A DNA stretch of 64,000 nt, from NCBI GenBank assembly GCA_023242925.1, contig CP096134.1, forward strand, positions 2,685,501-2,749,500, read 5' to 3'. This DNA is from Hyphomonadaceae bacterium JAD_PAG50586_4 (GTDB taxonomy: Bacteria > Pseudomonadota > Alphaproteobacteria > Caulobacterales > Aquidulcibacteraceae). Positions within the stretch are counted from its first letter, which is position 1. Each line of letters opens with the position of its first letter. Shown here piece by piece: positions 18,892 to 27,463 of this stretch. The translations under genes were made by a program, and so were the position numbers. Under the pieces are notes generated by a model. The model saw nothing but the letters and a program-made list of their open reading frames with translations. It made no database searches and had not been told where the DNA came from.

Positions 18892-20586
18892 CTAGTGCAG
18901 AAGCAGCATGAGACCTAACGCAGCGCCAATCGAGGCGAGTTGAACAAAACTGGAGATAGAAGCGGCGTACGGGCGATCGCATCGGCTGACCCAGGCTTGC
19001 GCCCCATTGGCTACCGCGCGCGCGATCCGGCGCGATAAATCCTGCCACGCCCCATAGACGCGCAGCAGCAGCACGCCGCCCCAGCGCCCCGCCCCCGCCA
19101 ACGGCCCGCGATAGAGCGCGTCGATGTCATAAAGCTGGATCGGCAAGTCTCGCGGCGCGACAGCGAATACGCGAAACGCGATCGCCACTAGGCCGGCGAC
19201 GCCCAAAAGTTCCAGTTGCGGCGCGACCCGGTCGAGCGCGAAGGCCTGGAAGGACAATTGCGCCGGCATCAGATCGTAGAGCCAGCGCGGCGCCATGCCG
19301 ACGGATGCGCAAAAGAACGTCGCCAGCCCTGCGCCCAGCAACATGGAGAACGGCGCTTCGTTCATCCGTAGCGGGCGCGGCAATGGTCGGTAGATCGACA
19401 GCATCGGCCGCACCGCCAAGCTGATAAAAAGCACCGCCGGTGTAATCGCTGCGAGCGCCCAAAGGCCGATCGTATCCCATTGCGCAAACGCATCGAGCGC
19501 AACCGCGTGCGTCGCGTAGAGCGCAAAGCCAGGCACCGCTGATACGGCAAGCCCGGCGCCCAGCAGTAGGAACGACGTGATCGGCATCGCGCGCGAGAGC
19601 CCTGTGAAGGTCGAGATGCGCGCCGTGCCCGTCCGATCCACGATCGAGCCAAGTGTCGCTTGATAGGCCACGAAGGCGAAGATCGCGGAGAATGCCGTGC
19701 CTTCCGCCGCCGCCATCGCCAGCGGCGAGCCGTAGCCAATCAGCGCGACGCAGATGCCGGTCTGCGCCGTGAGGCCGTACGCCGCCGCGCGTCGCAGATC
19801 GTCTTCAGCCGCCAAATAGAAAAGGCCGATCACAATCATCGTCGCACCGATGAAGATCAGCGCCGGCTCAGCAGGAAACAACCGCGCCAGCGCATAGACG
19901 CCAAGCATCGTCGTCGTGGCCGACAAAGCCGCGCCGCCTGCGGGCGAGGCATGCGACACGGAATCCTTCAGCCACACATGCGCTAGCGGCGCACCAACAC
20001 GTATGAGCAAGGCCGCGAAGATGAACACTCCGCCCAAGCTCGCCACATTCATACGCGCGAATACGGACGCCTCAGCGCCCGCAGACAAATGCAGCGCCAC
20101 GCCGACCAAGAACAACATGCCCTCGATGCCGTGCCAGATCAGCAGCCGCGACGCCGCGCGCCCCGCGTCCTCGATCGTCGAACAGAACGTCACCCAAGAC
20201 GCCGCCAATCCCGCAAGCGACGCGGCCGCGACAAAGCTGATCAGATCGCCCACGAACAACGCCGACACCGCGCCGCCGAACATCAGCAGAATGGCGGAAT
20301 CTTCGTAGCGATTGGGCCGCGCGCTCGAATGGATCGCGATCGGGATCAGCGCTATCAGCAGGGCGATGCCGAAAATGCGGTTGAGCGCATCAAGATTGAG
20401 CAAGACGACAGGCAAACCCATCTGCGCCATCGCTGACGCCGCGCCAAACTCATGATCGAGCAAAAGCCAAAGCGCCACGATTGCAGCGCCCGCCATTGTG
20501 GGCGCGCGAAAGCCACGCGGCGTCGCCAGCATCACCAGCGCCGCGAGGATCAGAACGAAGCCGGGATTAAGAGTGAGCGCCAGCAT
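18892..20586 (-). CDS. Third MrpD/NuoN-like antiporter subunit
   Basis: A polytopic membrane protein of 564 residues of the proton-conducting NuoL/M/N-MrpD family. ATG at 20586 has GGGGAGG before it. About 14 helices are followed by a C-terminal amphipathic extension (QLYDIDALYRGPLAG, then VYGAWQDLSRRIARAVANG) resembling NuoL/MrpA-type tails. The helix that normally carries the essential glutamate reads SFVAAASLAGLAASWV, without Glu. The discontinuous-helix lysine position reads ALLIRVGAPLAHVWLKDSV, with R instead of K. It is the last gene of the operon, overlapping its predecessor by 20 bases. It may be structural rather than fully ion-pumping, which is inference. Confidence 0.85.
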   Translation of the reverse strand: MLALTLNPGFVLILAALVMLATPRGFRAPTMAGAAIVALWLLLDHEFGAASAMAQMGLPVVLLNLDALNRIFGIALLIALIPIAIHSSARPNRYEDSAILLMFGGAVSALFVGDLISFVAAASLAGLAASWVTFCSTIEDAGRAASRLLIWHGIEGMLFLVGVALHLSAGAEASVFARMNVASLGGVFIFAALLIRVGAPLAHVWLKDSVSHASPAGGAALSATTTMLGVYALARLFPAEPALIFIGATMIVIGLFYLAAEDDLRRAAAYGLTAQTGICVALIGYGSPLAMAAAEGTAFSAIFAFVAYQATLGSIVDRTGTARISTFTGLSRAMPITSFLLLGAGLAVSAVPGFALYATHAVALDAFAQWDTIGLWALAAITPAVLFISLAVRPMLSIYRPLPRPLRMNEAPFSMLLGAGLATFFCASVGMAPRWLYDLMPAQLSFQAFALDRVAPQLELLGVAGLVAIAFRVFAVAPRDLPIQLYDIDALYRGPLAGAGRWGGVLLLRVYGAWQDLSRRIARAVANGAQAWVSRCDRPYAASISSFVQLASIGAALGLMLLLH

Positions 20587-20849
20587 CTTGCGCCTCCCCT
20601 TGTTGCTCTGCTGCGGCCGGCTGTGACTTGCGCGCGAGCAACCAACGTGCGCCACGCGCCGCGAGCACTGCAAAGATCGCCGCACTGGCGCCGAGCGCCG
20701 CCATACCGCCCGGCTGCGCGCCGATCCAGAAGCCGTCGCGGGCACGCAGCACAAAATCGAACGCAAGCCCTGCGGCCGCGGCGACAGCGCAGAACAGCGC
20801 CGCCACGCCAAGCAATCCCCTTGTGATGGAGCGCGCGGCGTTTTCGTCA
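20567..20849 (-). CDS. Small two-helix membrane protein in the antiporter operon (frameshifted)
   Basis: The ATG at 20849 overlaps the stop of the preceding subunit (ATGA), but the frame from it fails. Adding one A to the run at plus-strand 20841-20844 gives a protein of about 94 residues. It has two hydrophobic helices (GLLGVAALFCAVAAAAGLAF and AALGASAAIFAVLAARG) and a basic-then-acidic tail (WLLARKSQPAAAEQQGEAQD). I do not recognise a family. Its position between two D-like subunits suggests a small accessory subunit. Confidence 0.6.
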
Positions 20850-22311
20850 TGGGGCGGGCGTCCAGATCGGTGAAAGGAAGGAAGCGAGCGGGTCGGCGAA
20901 CAGCAGCAACAGCAACGTCGCCGCTGCACCCAGCACGACCGGCGCCGCCAGCAAGATCGAGGCGCCGTCCGCGCGCTTGAACGCATCCGTCGGCGCCCGC
21001 GCCGCCAGCGCATTGGCCGCAAGCGGCCCCAAATGCGCAAACGTCAAAATTGCCGCCACACCCGCAAGTGCCGCCGCCCAAATCAATCCTGCGCCAGCCG
21101 ACGCCGTGATCAACCAGAGCTTCGCCCAAGCGCCGGCAAAGGGCGGCAACCCAATCATGCTGGCCGACGCGATCGCAAAGCCCGCAAACGTCCACGGCAT
21201 CACGCGGCCAAGCCCCGCATAATCGGCGACCCTCTCTCGCGCGGTCACCGCCGCCGTAGTGCCCGCCGCCATCATCAACGTCGCCGAAGCGCACGCAAAC
21301 GCTACAACTTGCAACGCCGCTGCAAACAAACCCGCAGGCAACGCCAACAAGGCGCCCATCGGTACCGCAAGCACCTGGGCCATCGCCGAATACGCAAGCC
21401 GCTCGCGGATATCCTGCTTCGAGAGCGCAATCAGCGCCGCCGCACACATGCCGACACCGACAAGCACGATCAGAGCCCGCGACGCGATCGCCGCTTCATG
21501 TAGCGCAGGGCCAAACACATAAGCCGTGATCTTCAACAAACCGATCGCGCCCGCAGGCAACACCGCCAGCGCTTGGATCGACACAAGCGCCGGATAAGGT
21601 GCGCTGCTCGATGCAGCGAGCCAGCGATGCAACGGCGGTGTCGCCGCCATGGCCAGGCCCAGCACATAGAGCACGAGCAAGATGTTGGCCGTCACGGCAT
21701 CAACGCGACCAACCAACATGCCACCGGTTTGAAATTCGAGGGCGCCGGCGAGCGCGTATGTCCACACCATCGCCGGCAGGAACAAGCCGACCGACGCCGT
21801 CAGCAACGTCGCCAAAAATCTCGCGCCGCCTTGCGCGCTTCATCGTCGCCGCGATGCGCAACCAACGGAAATACCGCGAGGATCAGAGCCTGGTACGCCA
21901 CGAAGAACGTGAACAAATTCGCCGAGAACGCGATGGCCATGGTCGCCGCGGATGCAAGCGCCATGAACGCCATCAGCCGCGCGGGCGCTTTTCGTGCGTG
22001 GCGCGCACCACGCCCGCGGAATGCGCGGCATGCAATACGCCAAGCATCGAAAGCGTCGCGGCCATCAGCGCGCCCAGCGGTTCAACGACAAACGCCAGTT
22101 CCACCTGTGGTAATGGTCGCGCCAGCACGATCCGCGCCGTACCGCCATCGGCGACCACGCCGACCAAGTAGAACGCCGCAAGCGTTGTCACCAACGCGCC
22201 CGCCACATGCGCCACGTCGCGTAGCCCTGGCGGTCGCGCAAGCGCCACCACCAGCAGCGCTTGCGCCACCGGCGCGACGAGTGCGATCAGCAGAGCCAGT
22301 TCAGCATTCAT
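20847..22311 (-). CDS. Second MrpD-like antiporter subunit (two frameshifts)
   Basis: ATG at 22311 overlaps the previous gene's stop. Reading through two single-base losses (plus-strand T run at 21989-21992 and A run at 21814-21818) gives about 488 residues with 13-14 helices. The first break joins ATHEKAPARLMAFMALAS and the second joins AARDFLATLLTASVG. The family is recognisable from FFVAYQALILAVFPLVAHRG and ALSKQDIRERLAYSAMAQ. The conserved TM5 glutamate (family FYEALTL) is replaced by Q (AYQAL). The TM7 lysine (family KAALMPLH) is replaced by M (AMAATPPLH). This suggests a subunit that does not itself translocate protons. Confidence 0.82.
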
Positions 22312-23770
22312 GGCGCACCCGCCATCAAAGCCGCCGCGCCATCCGCCGCGCGCAACAACAGGTCTGGCGCCAAGCCCCACACCACTGCGCACATCGCCGC
22401 CACCATCAGCGGCGCGCCGGCAAAGCGCCATATCTCGCTATCGACCTGCGCCTGCGTCGCCGTCACGCGCCGGAAATAGACGCGCTCCACCAGACGCCCG
22501 CCATAAAACACGCCCGCGAGCGAGGTCACGATCACCGCCCCCGCCGCCCACCACCAGCCGGCGCCGACTCCGCTTCCACCAAGCGCCAGCGGCCAAGGAA
22601 GCCAATCGTCAGCGGCGCGCCCATCAGGCTGATCGCGGCCGCCGTGATCGCTGCACTCGCCAGAGGCGCGCGCCGGCCCAAGCCGTCGAGCGCATCGAAC
22701 TTCTCCGCCCCGCCCGCGCCAAACGTGACGCCGCCAAGTAGCGCCAACGTCGCCACCAACATTGCAAACATCTGCACCAGCGCCGCCGCGAACCCCGCCG
22801 GCGAGCCAAGTGCTGCGCACAGCAGCGCCACGCCGGCCTGCGCCGCCCCCGCATACGCCGCCAAGCGCAACACGTTGCGCGCGCCCACGGCCTGCACCGA
22901 GCCGATCACCACGCTGACCGCACCCAAGGTCGCCAGCGTGATCGAAACGCCTTCGCCGATCGCCGGCGCCGGCAGTGCAAACGATGCGAGCCGCACCAAG
23001 ACACACAGCGCGCCCGACGCGCCGATCGCGCCCAGCACGAGCACGGCGAGCCGACCCGCTCTGCCGTACGCCGCGCCGATCCAGAAATTGAGCGGCGCTA
23101 TGCCCGCCTTAAGCGCAACAGAAAGCAACACCAAGCCAATGCCCGCGGCCGCCAGCCCCGGCGCATCGATGTGGACGCTTGGCAGCGTCGCCAAATCGGT
23201 ACCGCCAACGCCACGATGCACAAGCGCCGCGCCCAACAGGAAAAGCGCCGACGACATCCCACCCGCAACAAACATCCGCGAGGCGCCATTGAGCGCGCCG
23301 CGGTCACTCGAAAGCGCCAGCACGCCTACACTCGCAAGCCAAGCAAACTCGATCGCAGCGAACACGCCGAGCAAGTCGCGCGCAAACACCGCGCCGATCC
23401 AGCCTGCGCCCGCACACAGAACGAGCGCGATCGCCAATCCGGCAATCGGCGCTGGGAAATCGCGCACGAACGCGCCCGCGCCCAGCATCAAGAACGCCAT
23501 CGCCACCGCGACCAACGCCGCCGCGAATATTGCAATCCCGTCCGCGTAAAGCAGAACGCCTTCGATCGTGCCGGTCAGCGGCGCCGCCTCCAGCAGCGCG
23601 CGCGCCACAGCGTCGACACCCAAAAACGCAGTCGCGAACGCCGCTACGACACCGACGCCCCACGCCAAACGCCCCGGCAGGAGAAACGCGAGCGCCGCGC
23701 CGCAGAGCGGCACGAGCAGCGTCAAGAGTGGCGCATGCAGCCGCGCGAGGTCCAGGTAAGCGCCGATCAC
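22308..23770 (-). CDS. mrpD: First MrpD-like antiporter subunit (frameshifted)
   Basis: A proton-conducting membrane protein of about 487 residues, MrpD/NuoN family, with about 14 helices. It keeps the charged residues expected for ion translocation: Glu in GVFAAIEFAWLASVGVL and Lys in VALKAGIAPLNFWIG. One base is missing near plus-strand 22569-22572. The frame resumes as GWWWAAGAVIVTSLAGVFYG and ends AALMAGAP at 22308, overlapping the next start. It is preceded by the NuoK-like subunit with an ATGA overlap. Of the three D-like proteins here this is the best candidate for the active antiporter subunit. Confidence 0.86.
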
Positions 23771-24090
23771 GCTTTCGGCTCCGCCGGCTCATTGGCGTCG
23801 TCGGCCGCGTCAAACTCCGCCGCTTCGGCGCCGCCATAGGCTTCCTGCAAACGCACGCCGAGCGCGACGCCGATGACAAGTTGCGCGAATGCTACAGCAA
23901 TGCCAACCACGAGTAGCGACGCTGGCGCACTCAGTGCAGCGGCGCTGCAAAGCGCACCTAGGCTCGCCACCAGCAACCCAGCTACGCGCTTTATGAAATT
24001 CGTCGATGTCCACGCCGTCACCGCGCCAAGCATCAGCATGGCCACAGCCACCGCGAGCAAAAGCCGCGCGACGATGGGATCGATCACCAT
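23767..24090 (-). CDS. mrpC: MrpC / NuoK-like subunit
   Basis: A 107-residue protein from the ATG at 24090 with three membrane helices (ARLLLAVAVAMLMLGAVTAW; VAGLLVASLGALCSAAAL; LVVGIAVAFAQLVIGVALG) and an acidic C-terminal tail. Size, helix pattern and position between mrpB and a D-like gene identify MrpC, the NuoK homologue. A typical MrpC glutamate in the second helix is not obvious, so full conservation is doubtful. It overlaps mrpB by 7 bases. Confidence 0.78.
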   Translation of the reverse strand: MVIDPIVARLLLAVAVAMLMLGAVTAWTSTNFIKRVAGLLVASLGALCSAAALSAPASLLVVGIAVAFAQLVIGVALGVRLQEAYGGAEAAEFDAADDANEPAEPKA

Positions 24091-24470
24091 TCGCCGTCTC
24101 GCAGGGTCGGCGCGCGCCCAAACAACGCCACGATCACCAGAGCGCACGCGCCCAATGTCAGCAAGAACGCGCCCGCTTCAACAATGCGTGGCGCAAACAC
24201 CAAACCCGGCACGCCGGCTCCGACGCTTGCCGCGACAAGGCCAAGCGCGACAAAGACACGGCTCACCCAAGGTGGAAACGCCCGCGCCGAAGCCGTCGCA
24301 CCGAACACAAGCGCGTGCAGCATGAGCGCCAAGCCCGCAGCCAGCCCCGCGACAAACCCGACACCGCTGCCCGACGGCGCGCCCGCCAACAAGTTCAACG
24401 CGAACAGCACGATCAAAGGCGCATAGAGGCGCGCCGTCGCCGAAATCATGATGTGTGCGCCTGGCTTCAC
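24084..24470 (-). CDS. mrpB: MrpB-like subunit (MnhB domain)
   Basis: A 128-residue membrane protein with four helices. SATARLYAPLIVLFALNLLAG is at the N-terminus, followed by GSGVGFVAGLAAGLALMLHA, which carries the glycine-rich GxGFxxG pattern of the MnhB/MrpB domain. In bacterial Mrp systems MrpB is separate or fused to MrpA; here it is separate. The ATG at 24470 overlaps the stop of the preceding subunit, and an internal ATG at 24449 is an alternative start. Confidence 0.8.
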   Translation of the reverse strand: MKPGAHIMISATARLYAPLIVLFALNLLAGAPSGSGVGFVAGLAAGLALMLHALVFGATASARAFPPWVSRVFVALGLVAASVGAGVPGLVFAPRIVEAGAFLLTLGACALVIVALFGRAPTLRDGEW

Positions 24471-24949
24471 AATTCGCCATCCATCGCATTGCGTTGCAGC
24501 GCCCCGCGTTCGCCATAGCCAAGCAAACCGATAAACACCGCGACCGCGACGAACACGATCGGCGCCATCCAGGCGCCAATCGCTTCCGGCGGCGGCGGCT
24601 CAGCCTGCGTCATCACGCCAAGTTCGGAGGTGGACCACAGCACCACGAGTGCGACGCCGCCCGCTGCGCCGACGCTCAGCCACGGCCGTGCGCGCCGTTG
24701 CGCTTTGGTGGTGCGCACGCTGAGCAGGATGAGACCGAGCAATGCGACCGGCGCAATGCCAGCAAACATCAGCGCAACACCCGCCGCGCCGCCGCCATAG
24801 AGCAGTGCAAGCGCGCCCGCCGCCAGCGCACCGGCCGCGACGAGATACATGCACATCACAAACAACGCGCGCGCCAGCAGCGCGCCAAGCGCCACAGCGA
24901 ACGCCGCGCACATCAAAGCAAGCGCCACCCACGGCGCAATCACACTCAT
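24467..24949 (-). CDS. MrpA C-terminal-like subunit (DUF4040 / MbhD-MbhE-like)
   Basis: A 160-residue membrane protein with about five helices. The first half (ALFVMCMYLVAAGALAAGAL and GVALMFAGIAPVALLGLILL) resembles DUF4040/MbhD, the NuoJ-like portion of the MrpA C-terminus. After a soluble loop, a final helix (WMAPIVFVAVAVFIGLLGYG) resembles MbhE. In canonical bacterial Mrp complexes these pieces are the tail of the large MrpA; here they stand alone, as in archaeal MBH/MBX complexes. It is coupled by overlap to mrpG upstream and mrpB downstream. Confidence 0.75.
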   Translation of the reverse strand: MSVIAPWVALALMCAAFAVALGALLARALFVMCMYLVAAGALAAGALALLYGGGAAGVALMFAGIAPVALLGLILLSVRTTKAQRRARPWLSVGAAGGVALVVLWSTSELGVMTQAEPPPPEAIGAWMAPIVFVAVAVFIGLLGYGERGALQRNAMDGEL

Positions 24950-25305
24950 GTCGGCTCACCCGCGCCCGGACGCGGCGCTGTGTACTTACCCGTCACCGGC
25001 GCGAGCCCGCCCGCATGCGCCGCACTTGCAAACACGTGCGACCAAAGCGGCCCGAGCGCGCCCAGCAAAAGCGCGAGCAGCAACAATTTCGCGGCCATGG
25101 CCAAACTCGGCGCAGCAATTGCCAACCCGGAGACGATGATCACCGCGCCCAGCGGGTTCGCGGTCGTCGCGCCGTGGATCTGCGTATAGATATCGGGAAA
25201 ACGCAGCAGGCCCACGGCGCCGCCGAGTAGAAACACCAATCCTACCGCCACAAGCGCGCCGCCCAAACCCAAGCGCACGATTTCGAGGATCGCATCGACG
25301 CCCAT
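24946..25305 (-). CDS. mrpG: MrpG-like subunit
   Basis: A 119-residue protein of the MnhG/MrpG family. Three helices flank the diagnostic segment VGLLRFPDIYTQIHGATTAN, where the LRFPDxYxRxHAxT pattern is conserved with small changes. It is followed by a proline-rich tail. MrpG is a small, essential subunit of the Mrp cation-proton antiporter, placed near MrpE and MrpF in known structures. Its start touches the mrpF stop. Confidence 0.9.
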   Translation of the reverse strand: MGVDAILEIVRLGLGGALVAVGLVFLLGGAVGLLRFPDIYTQIHGATTANPLGAVIIVSGLAIAAPSLAMAAKLLLLALLLGALGPLWSHVFASAAHAGGLAPVTGKYTAPRPGAGEPT

Positions 25306-25592
25306 CAGCTGTCCTCACCGGCGCGCACCAGAGCCGGTTGAAACGTGCGCGCCCTGAAGAATTTCAGCACCGCGACAGCCGCGACGATCGCCACGAACAC
25401 CATCGCCAGTGCGACATCGACAATCGCCGCTTCACCCACAAACACCGCAGCGCCCCCAGCAATCAGTGCGAGCTCGATCAACACCAACGTGGTCGCCATT
25501 GCGCGATCGTAGAGCGACGGGCCTGAGAAGAGACGCAGCAAGGTCATGATCAAAGCAATGGAAACGCCAGCGATAGCGACAAGCCCGATCAT
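25305..25592 (-). CDS. mrpF: MrpF-like subunit
   Basis: A 95-residue protein with three helices and the MrpF hallmark RLFSGPSLYDRAMATTLV, in which the PxxxDR aspartate/arginine pair is kept. In structural studies MrpF lies in the putative sodium pathway. The ATG at 25592 overlaps the mrpE stop. Order and spacing show one transcription unit from mrpE. Confidence 0.92.
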   Translation of the reverse strand: MIGLVAIAGVSIALIMTLLRLFSGPSLYDRAMATTLVLIELALIAGGAAVFVGEAAIVDVALAMVFVAIVAAVAVLKFFRARTFQPALVRAGEDS

Positions 25593-26056
25593 GCCCCGCC
25601 TCCGCCGATCACTTGCGCTTCGAGACGGCCGAGATCGTCGGCGTCCACGGCGTCTTCATTGAGCACGTGCACCAACAACCCGTCGGGATCGACATCGACG
25701 ACGGCCATACCTGGCGTTGCGCTAATCATCGCGCCGAAGGCCGCGCGCTGGTTCGGCCGCCGCGCACGCGATTTCACCCGCACCAAAGCCGGCCTCAACG
25801 TCACGTCCGCCGCGATCGCCGCGCGCATTGTGGAAAGCGCGCCGCTGAACACCGCGCCGATGCGCGAGAGCGCGCGCAGCGCCGCCGCCGGCGAACGCGA
25901 AAGCGCACCGCTCACGCCACCCGCACGCCACGCAAACACCACGCAGCACAACGCCGCGAGGCCCGAAATCGCCAAATCTTCGTTGGAGCGCCAACCGCCC
26001 GTCGCGAGCAGCCAGATTATCCACAATCCCGTCAGCAAAGACGCGGCGTGAAGCAC
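25589..26056 (-). CDS. mrpE: MrpE-like subunit, first gene of the antiporter operon
   Basis: A 155-residue protein with two to three N-terminal helices (LTGLWIIWLLATGGW and LAALCCVVFAWRAGG). A soluble C-terminal domain carries the MrpE-type sequence SATPGMAVVDVDPDGLLVHVL (family NSITLTPGT...D). It begins the ten-gene operon 26056-18892, in which every junction overlaps or abuts. The 88 bases upstream, between this gene and the stop of the DUF2336 gene, should hold the promoter if transcription starts here. Confidence 0.88.
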   Translation of the reverse strand: MLHAASLLTGLWIIWLLATGGWRSNEDLAISGLAALCCVVFAWRAGGVSGALSRSPAAALRALSRIGAVFSGALSTMRAAIAADVTLRPALVRVKSRARRPNQRAAFGAMISATPGMAVVDVDPDGLLVHVLNEDAVDADDLGRLEAQVIGGGGA

Positions 26057-26144
26057 GTTTTGAGCCTCCCTGCGCCGCCGGCGCGAAGGCCCAAACGATT
26101 AGCCGTTAGAAGACGGATTCGCCAGTTGCGACAGCGGCGCCATC

Positions 26145-27365
26145 TCAGCCGTTGCGGCCAAACAATAATGCGGCGTTGCGCCGTGCGAGCGAGAGATCGA
26201 GCGTGTCGTCCTCAAAGGAAACGCGCTGCAATTCAACGGCGTCAGCGGTGAACGACCAATTCCAATACCGCACGACCGTCTGCGCCTTCGCTGTCGCCAA
26301 TGTGTCAAACACATAAGCCGTGCGGCCAAGCGGATTGTCGGTGCTGTCTGGATCGCCGTACGGGCGCCGCAACGCGCGCCACAAGGCCAGGAAAAGTGGG
26401 CGCTTTAGGCCGACAGCCTTGCACAGCACGCCGATCGCTTCGCCACCGACATCTGTGAATATCTGCTGCGCCGTTGTCGGCTTCACGCCGGCCAAATGGG
26501 CGATCTCGTGCAGCAATTGGCGATCAAGCCCATGCTCAGCGGCAGCGAGCGCGCCTTCCAATGAGCCATACGGACTCTGCGCCGCCGCGGCGCGGTTGCG
26601 CTGGCGGCGTTCCACGACTTGCAGCGCCTTTCTTGTGTCGGCATCGGCCCAGCCTTCGGCGGCCGCCATTTTGAAGACGTCGCCGAGTTCCAGGATCAAG
26701 GCCGTGCGATCGACAGCGAAACGACGCAGGATTTGCACGCGCGATTCAAAGCTCGCCCACCAAAACAGCACCAGCGCCTGCGTCGGCCTTAATTCCGTCC
26801 GCGCAACGAGTAGCTTCGGCAAACTCGCCGCCTGACGCGATCGCGCGACGACGACATCGACCCCCTGCATGGACAATTTCGCAAACTGATTGCGCAGCAC
26901 CGCTTCAATCACGCTGACCTCGCCCGTCTGGATCAGCGCATCCGTCACTGGCTCGGTCAGCCCACGGCGCTTGGCGATCGCCACCCAATGGGGCGTGACG
27001 CCCGCGCGTATCGTGGCGATCAGGTCGGAATCGTCAAAACCGACCCCCGCTTCAAGCAGAGGCCCCGCGACGCTAATCTCATCCCGCGCCAAATAGCGCA
27101 GCAACGCCTTTGGCGCGTCCGAGATCCGCGCCAAGCCATGTGCGCAACGCTGCCGTAGCTCCAAGCTCGAGGTGCGCAGCAGGCCAACCAGAATGTCCGC
27201 CGCCAATTGGCGCTCGTAGGCCGGAATTCTGCTCTCTGGCCAAGACACGAGTTCGCACAGCCGCGACACAAGCGCCAGACGCGCCTTAGGCGCATGCGGC
27301 TCGCTCAGTTCGAGCGGCGGCAGCTGGTCGGAAAAATCCGACCGGGGCTGATTCGCGATGGGCAT
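26145..27365 (-). CDS. DUF2336 domain protein (406 aa)
   Basis: A soluble helical repeat protein of the DUF2336 family. Helical pairs such as LALVSRLCELVSWPESRI, QRCAHGLARISDAPKALL and LLHEIAHLAGVKPTTAQQIF are spread through the sequence. No catalytic motif is visible. It is the longer of two DUF2336 proteins in this window; the other, at 11072, is about 363 residues. It lies on the same strand just upstream of mrpE and could be co-transcribed, although the 88-base gap argues for separate control. Confidence 0.82.
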   Translation of the reverse strand: MPIANQPRSDFSDQLPPLELSEPHAPKARLALVSRLCELVSWPESRIPAYERQLAADILVGLLRTSSLELRQRCAHGLARISDAPKALLRYLARDEISVAGPLLEAGVGFDDSDLIATIRAGVTPHWVAIAKRRGLTEPVTDALIQTGEVSVIEAVLRNQFAKLSMQGVDVVVARSRQAASLPKLLVARTELRPTQALVLFWWASFESRVQILRRFAVDRTALILELGDVFKMAAAEGWADADTRKALQVVERRQRNRAAAAQSPYGSLEGALAAAEHGLDRQLLHEIAHLAGVKPTTAQQIFTDVGGEAIGVLCKAVGLKRPLFLALWRALRRPYGDPDSTDNPLGRTAYVFDTLATAKAQTVVRYWNWSFTADAVELQRVSFEDDTLDLSLARRNAALLFGRNG

Positions 27366-27392
27366 AGCGCTACGGAGTCAGCACGCGCGCCG

Positions 27393-27407
27393 CTAACCAC
27401 CCGTTAA
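27393..27407. promoter_or_regulatory. Near-consensus CtrA box between divergent genes
   Basis: CTAA-CCACCCG-TTAA matches the CtrA recognition pattern TTAA-N7-TTAA with one mismatch. It lies between the divergent DUF2336 and MFS genes. Such a short motif also occurs by chance. Confidence 0.25.
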
Positions 27408-27463
27408 CAGACAGAAGCCGGTGCTGGACGCCGCAGCGTCACGCCGCTTATTGCTTATCTCCG

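Noticed and set aside
18892..21447. One open frame running from 21447 to 18892 as a single 851-residue protein
   Set aside because: Only the part from 20586 has membrane-protein character and a proper start with GGGGAGG. The upstream part is the opposite-frame shadow of two other subunits.
21573..23549. A 658-codon plus-strand frame across the antiporter genes
   Set aside because: It is composed of R, P, S and A in low-complexity patterns, the usual shadow of a GC-rich membrane-protein gene on the opposite strand.
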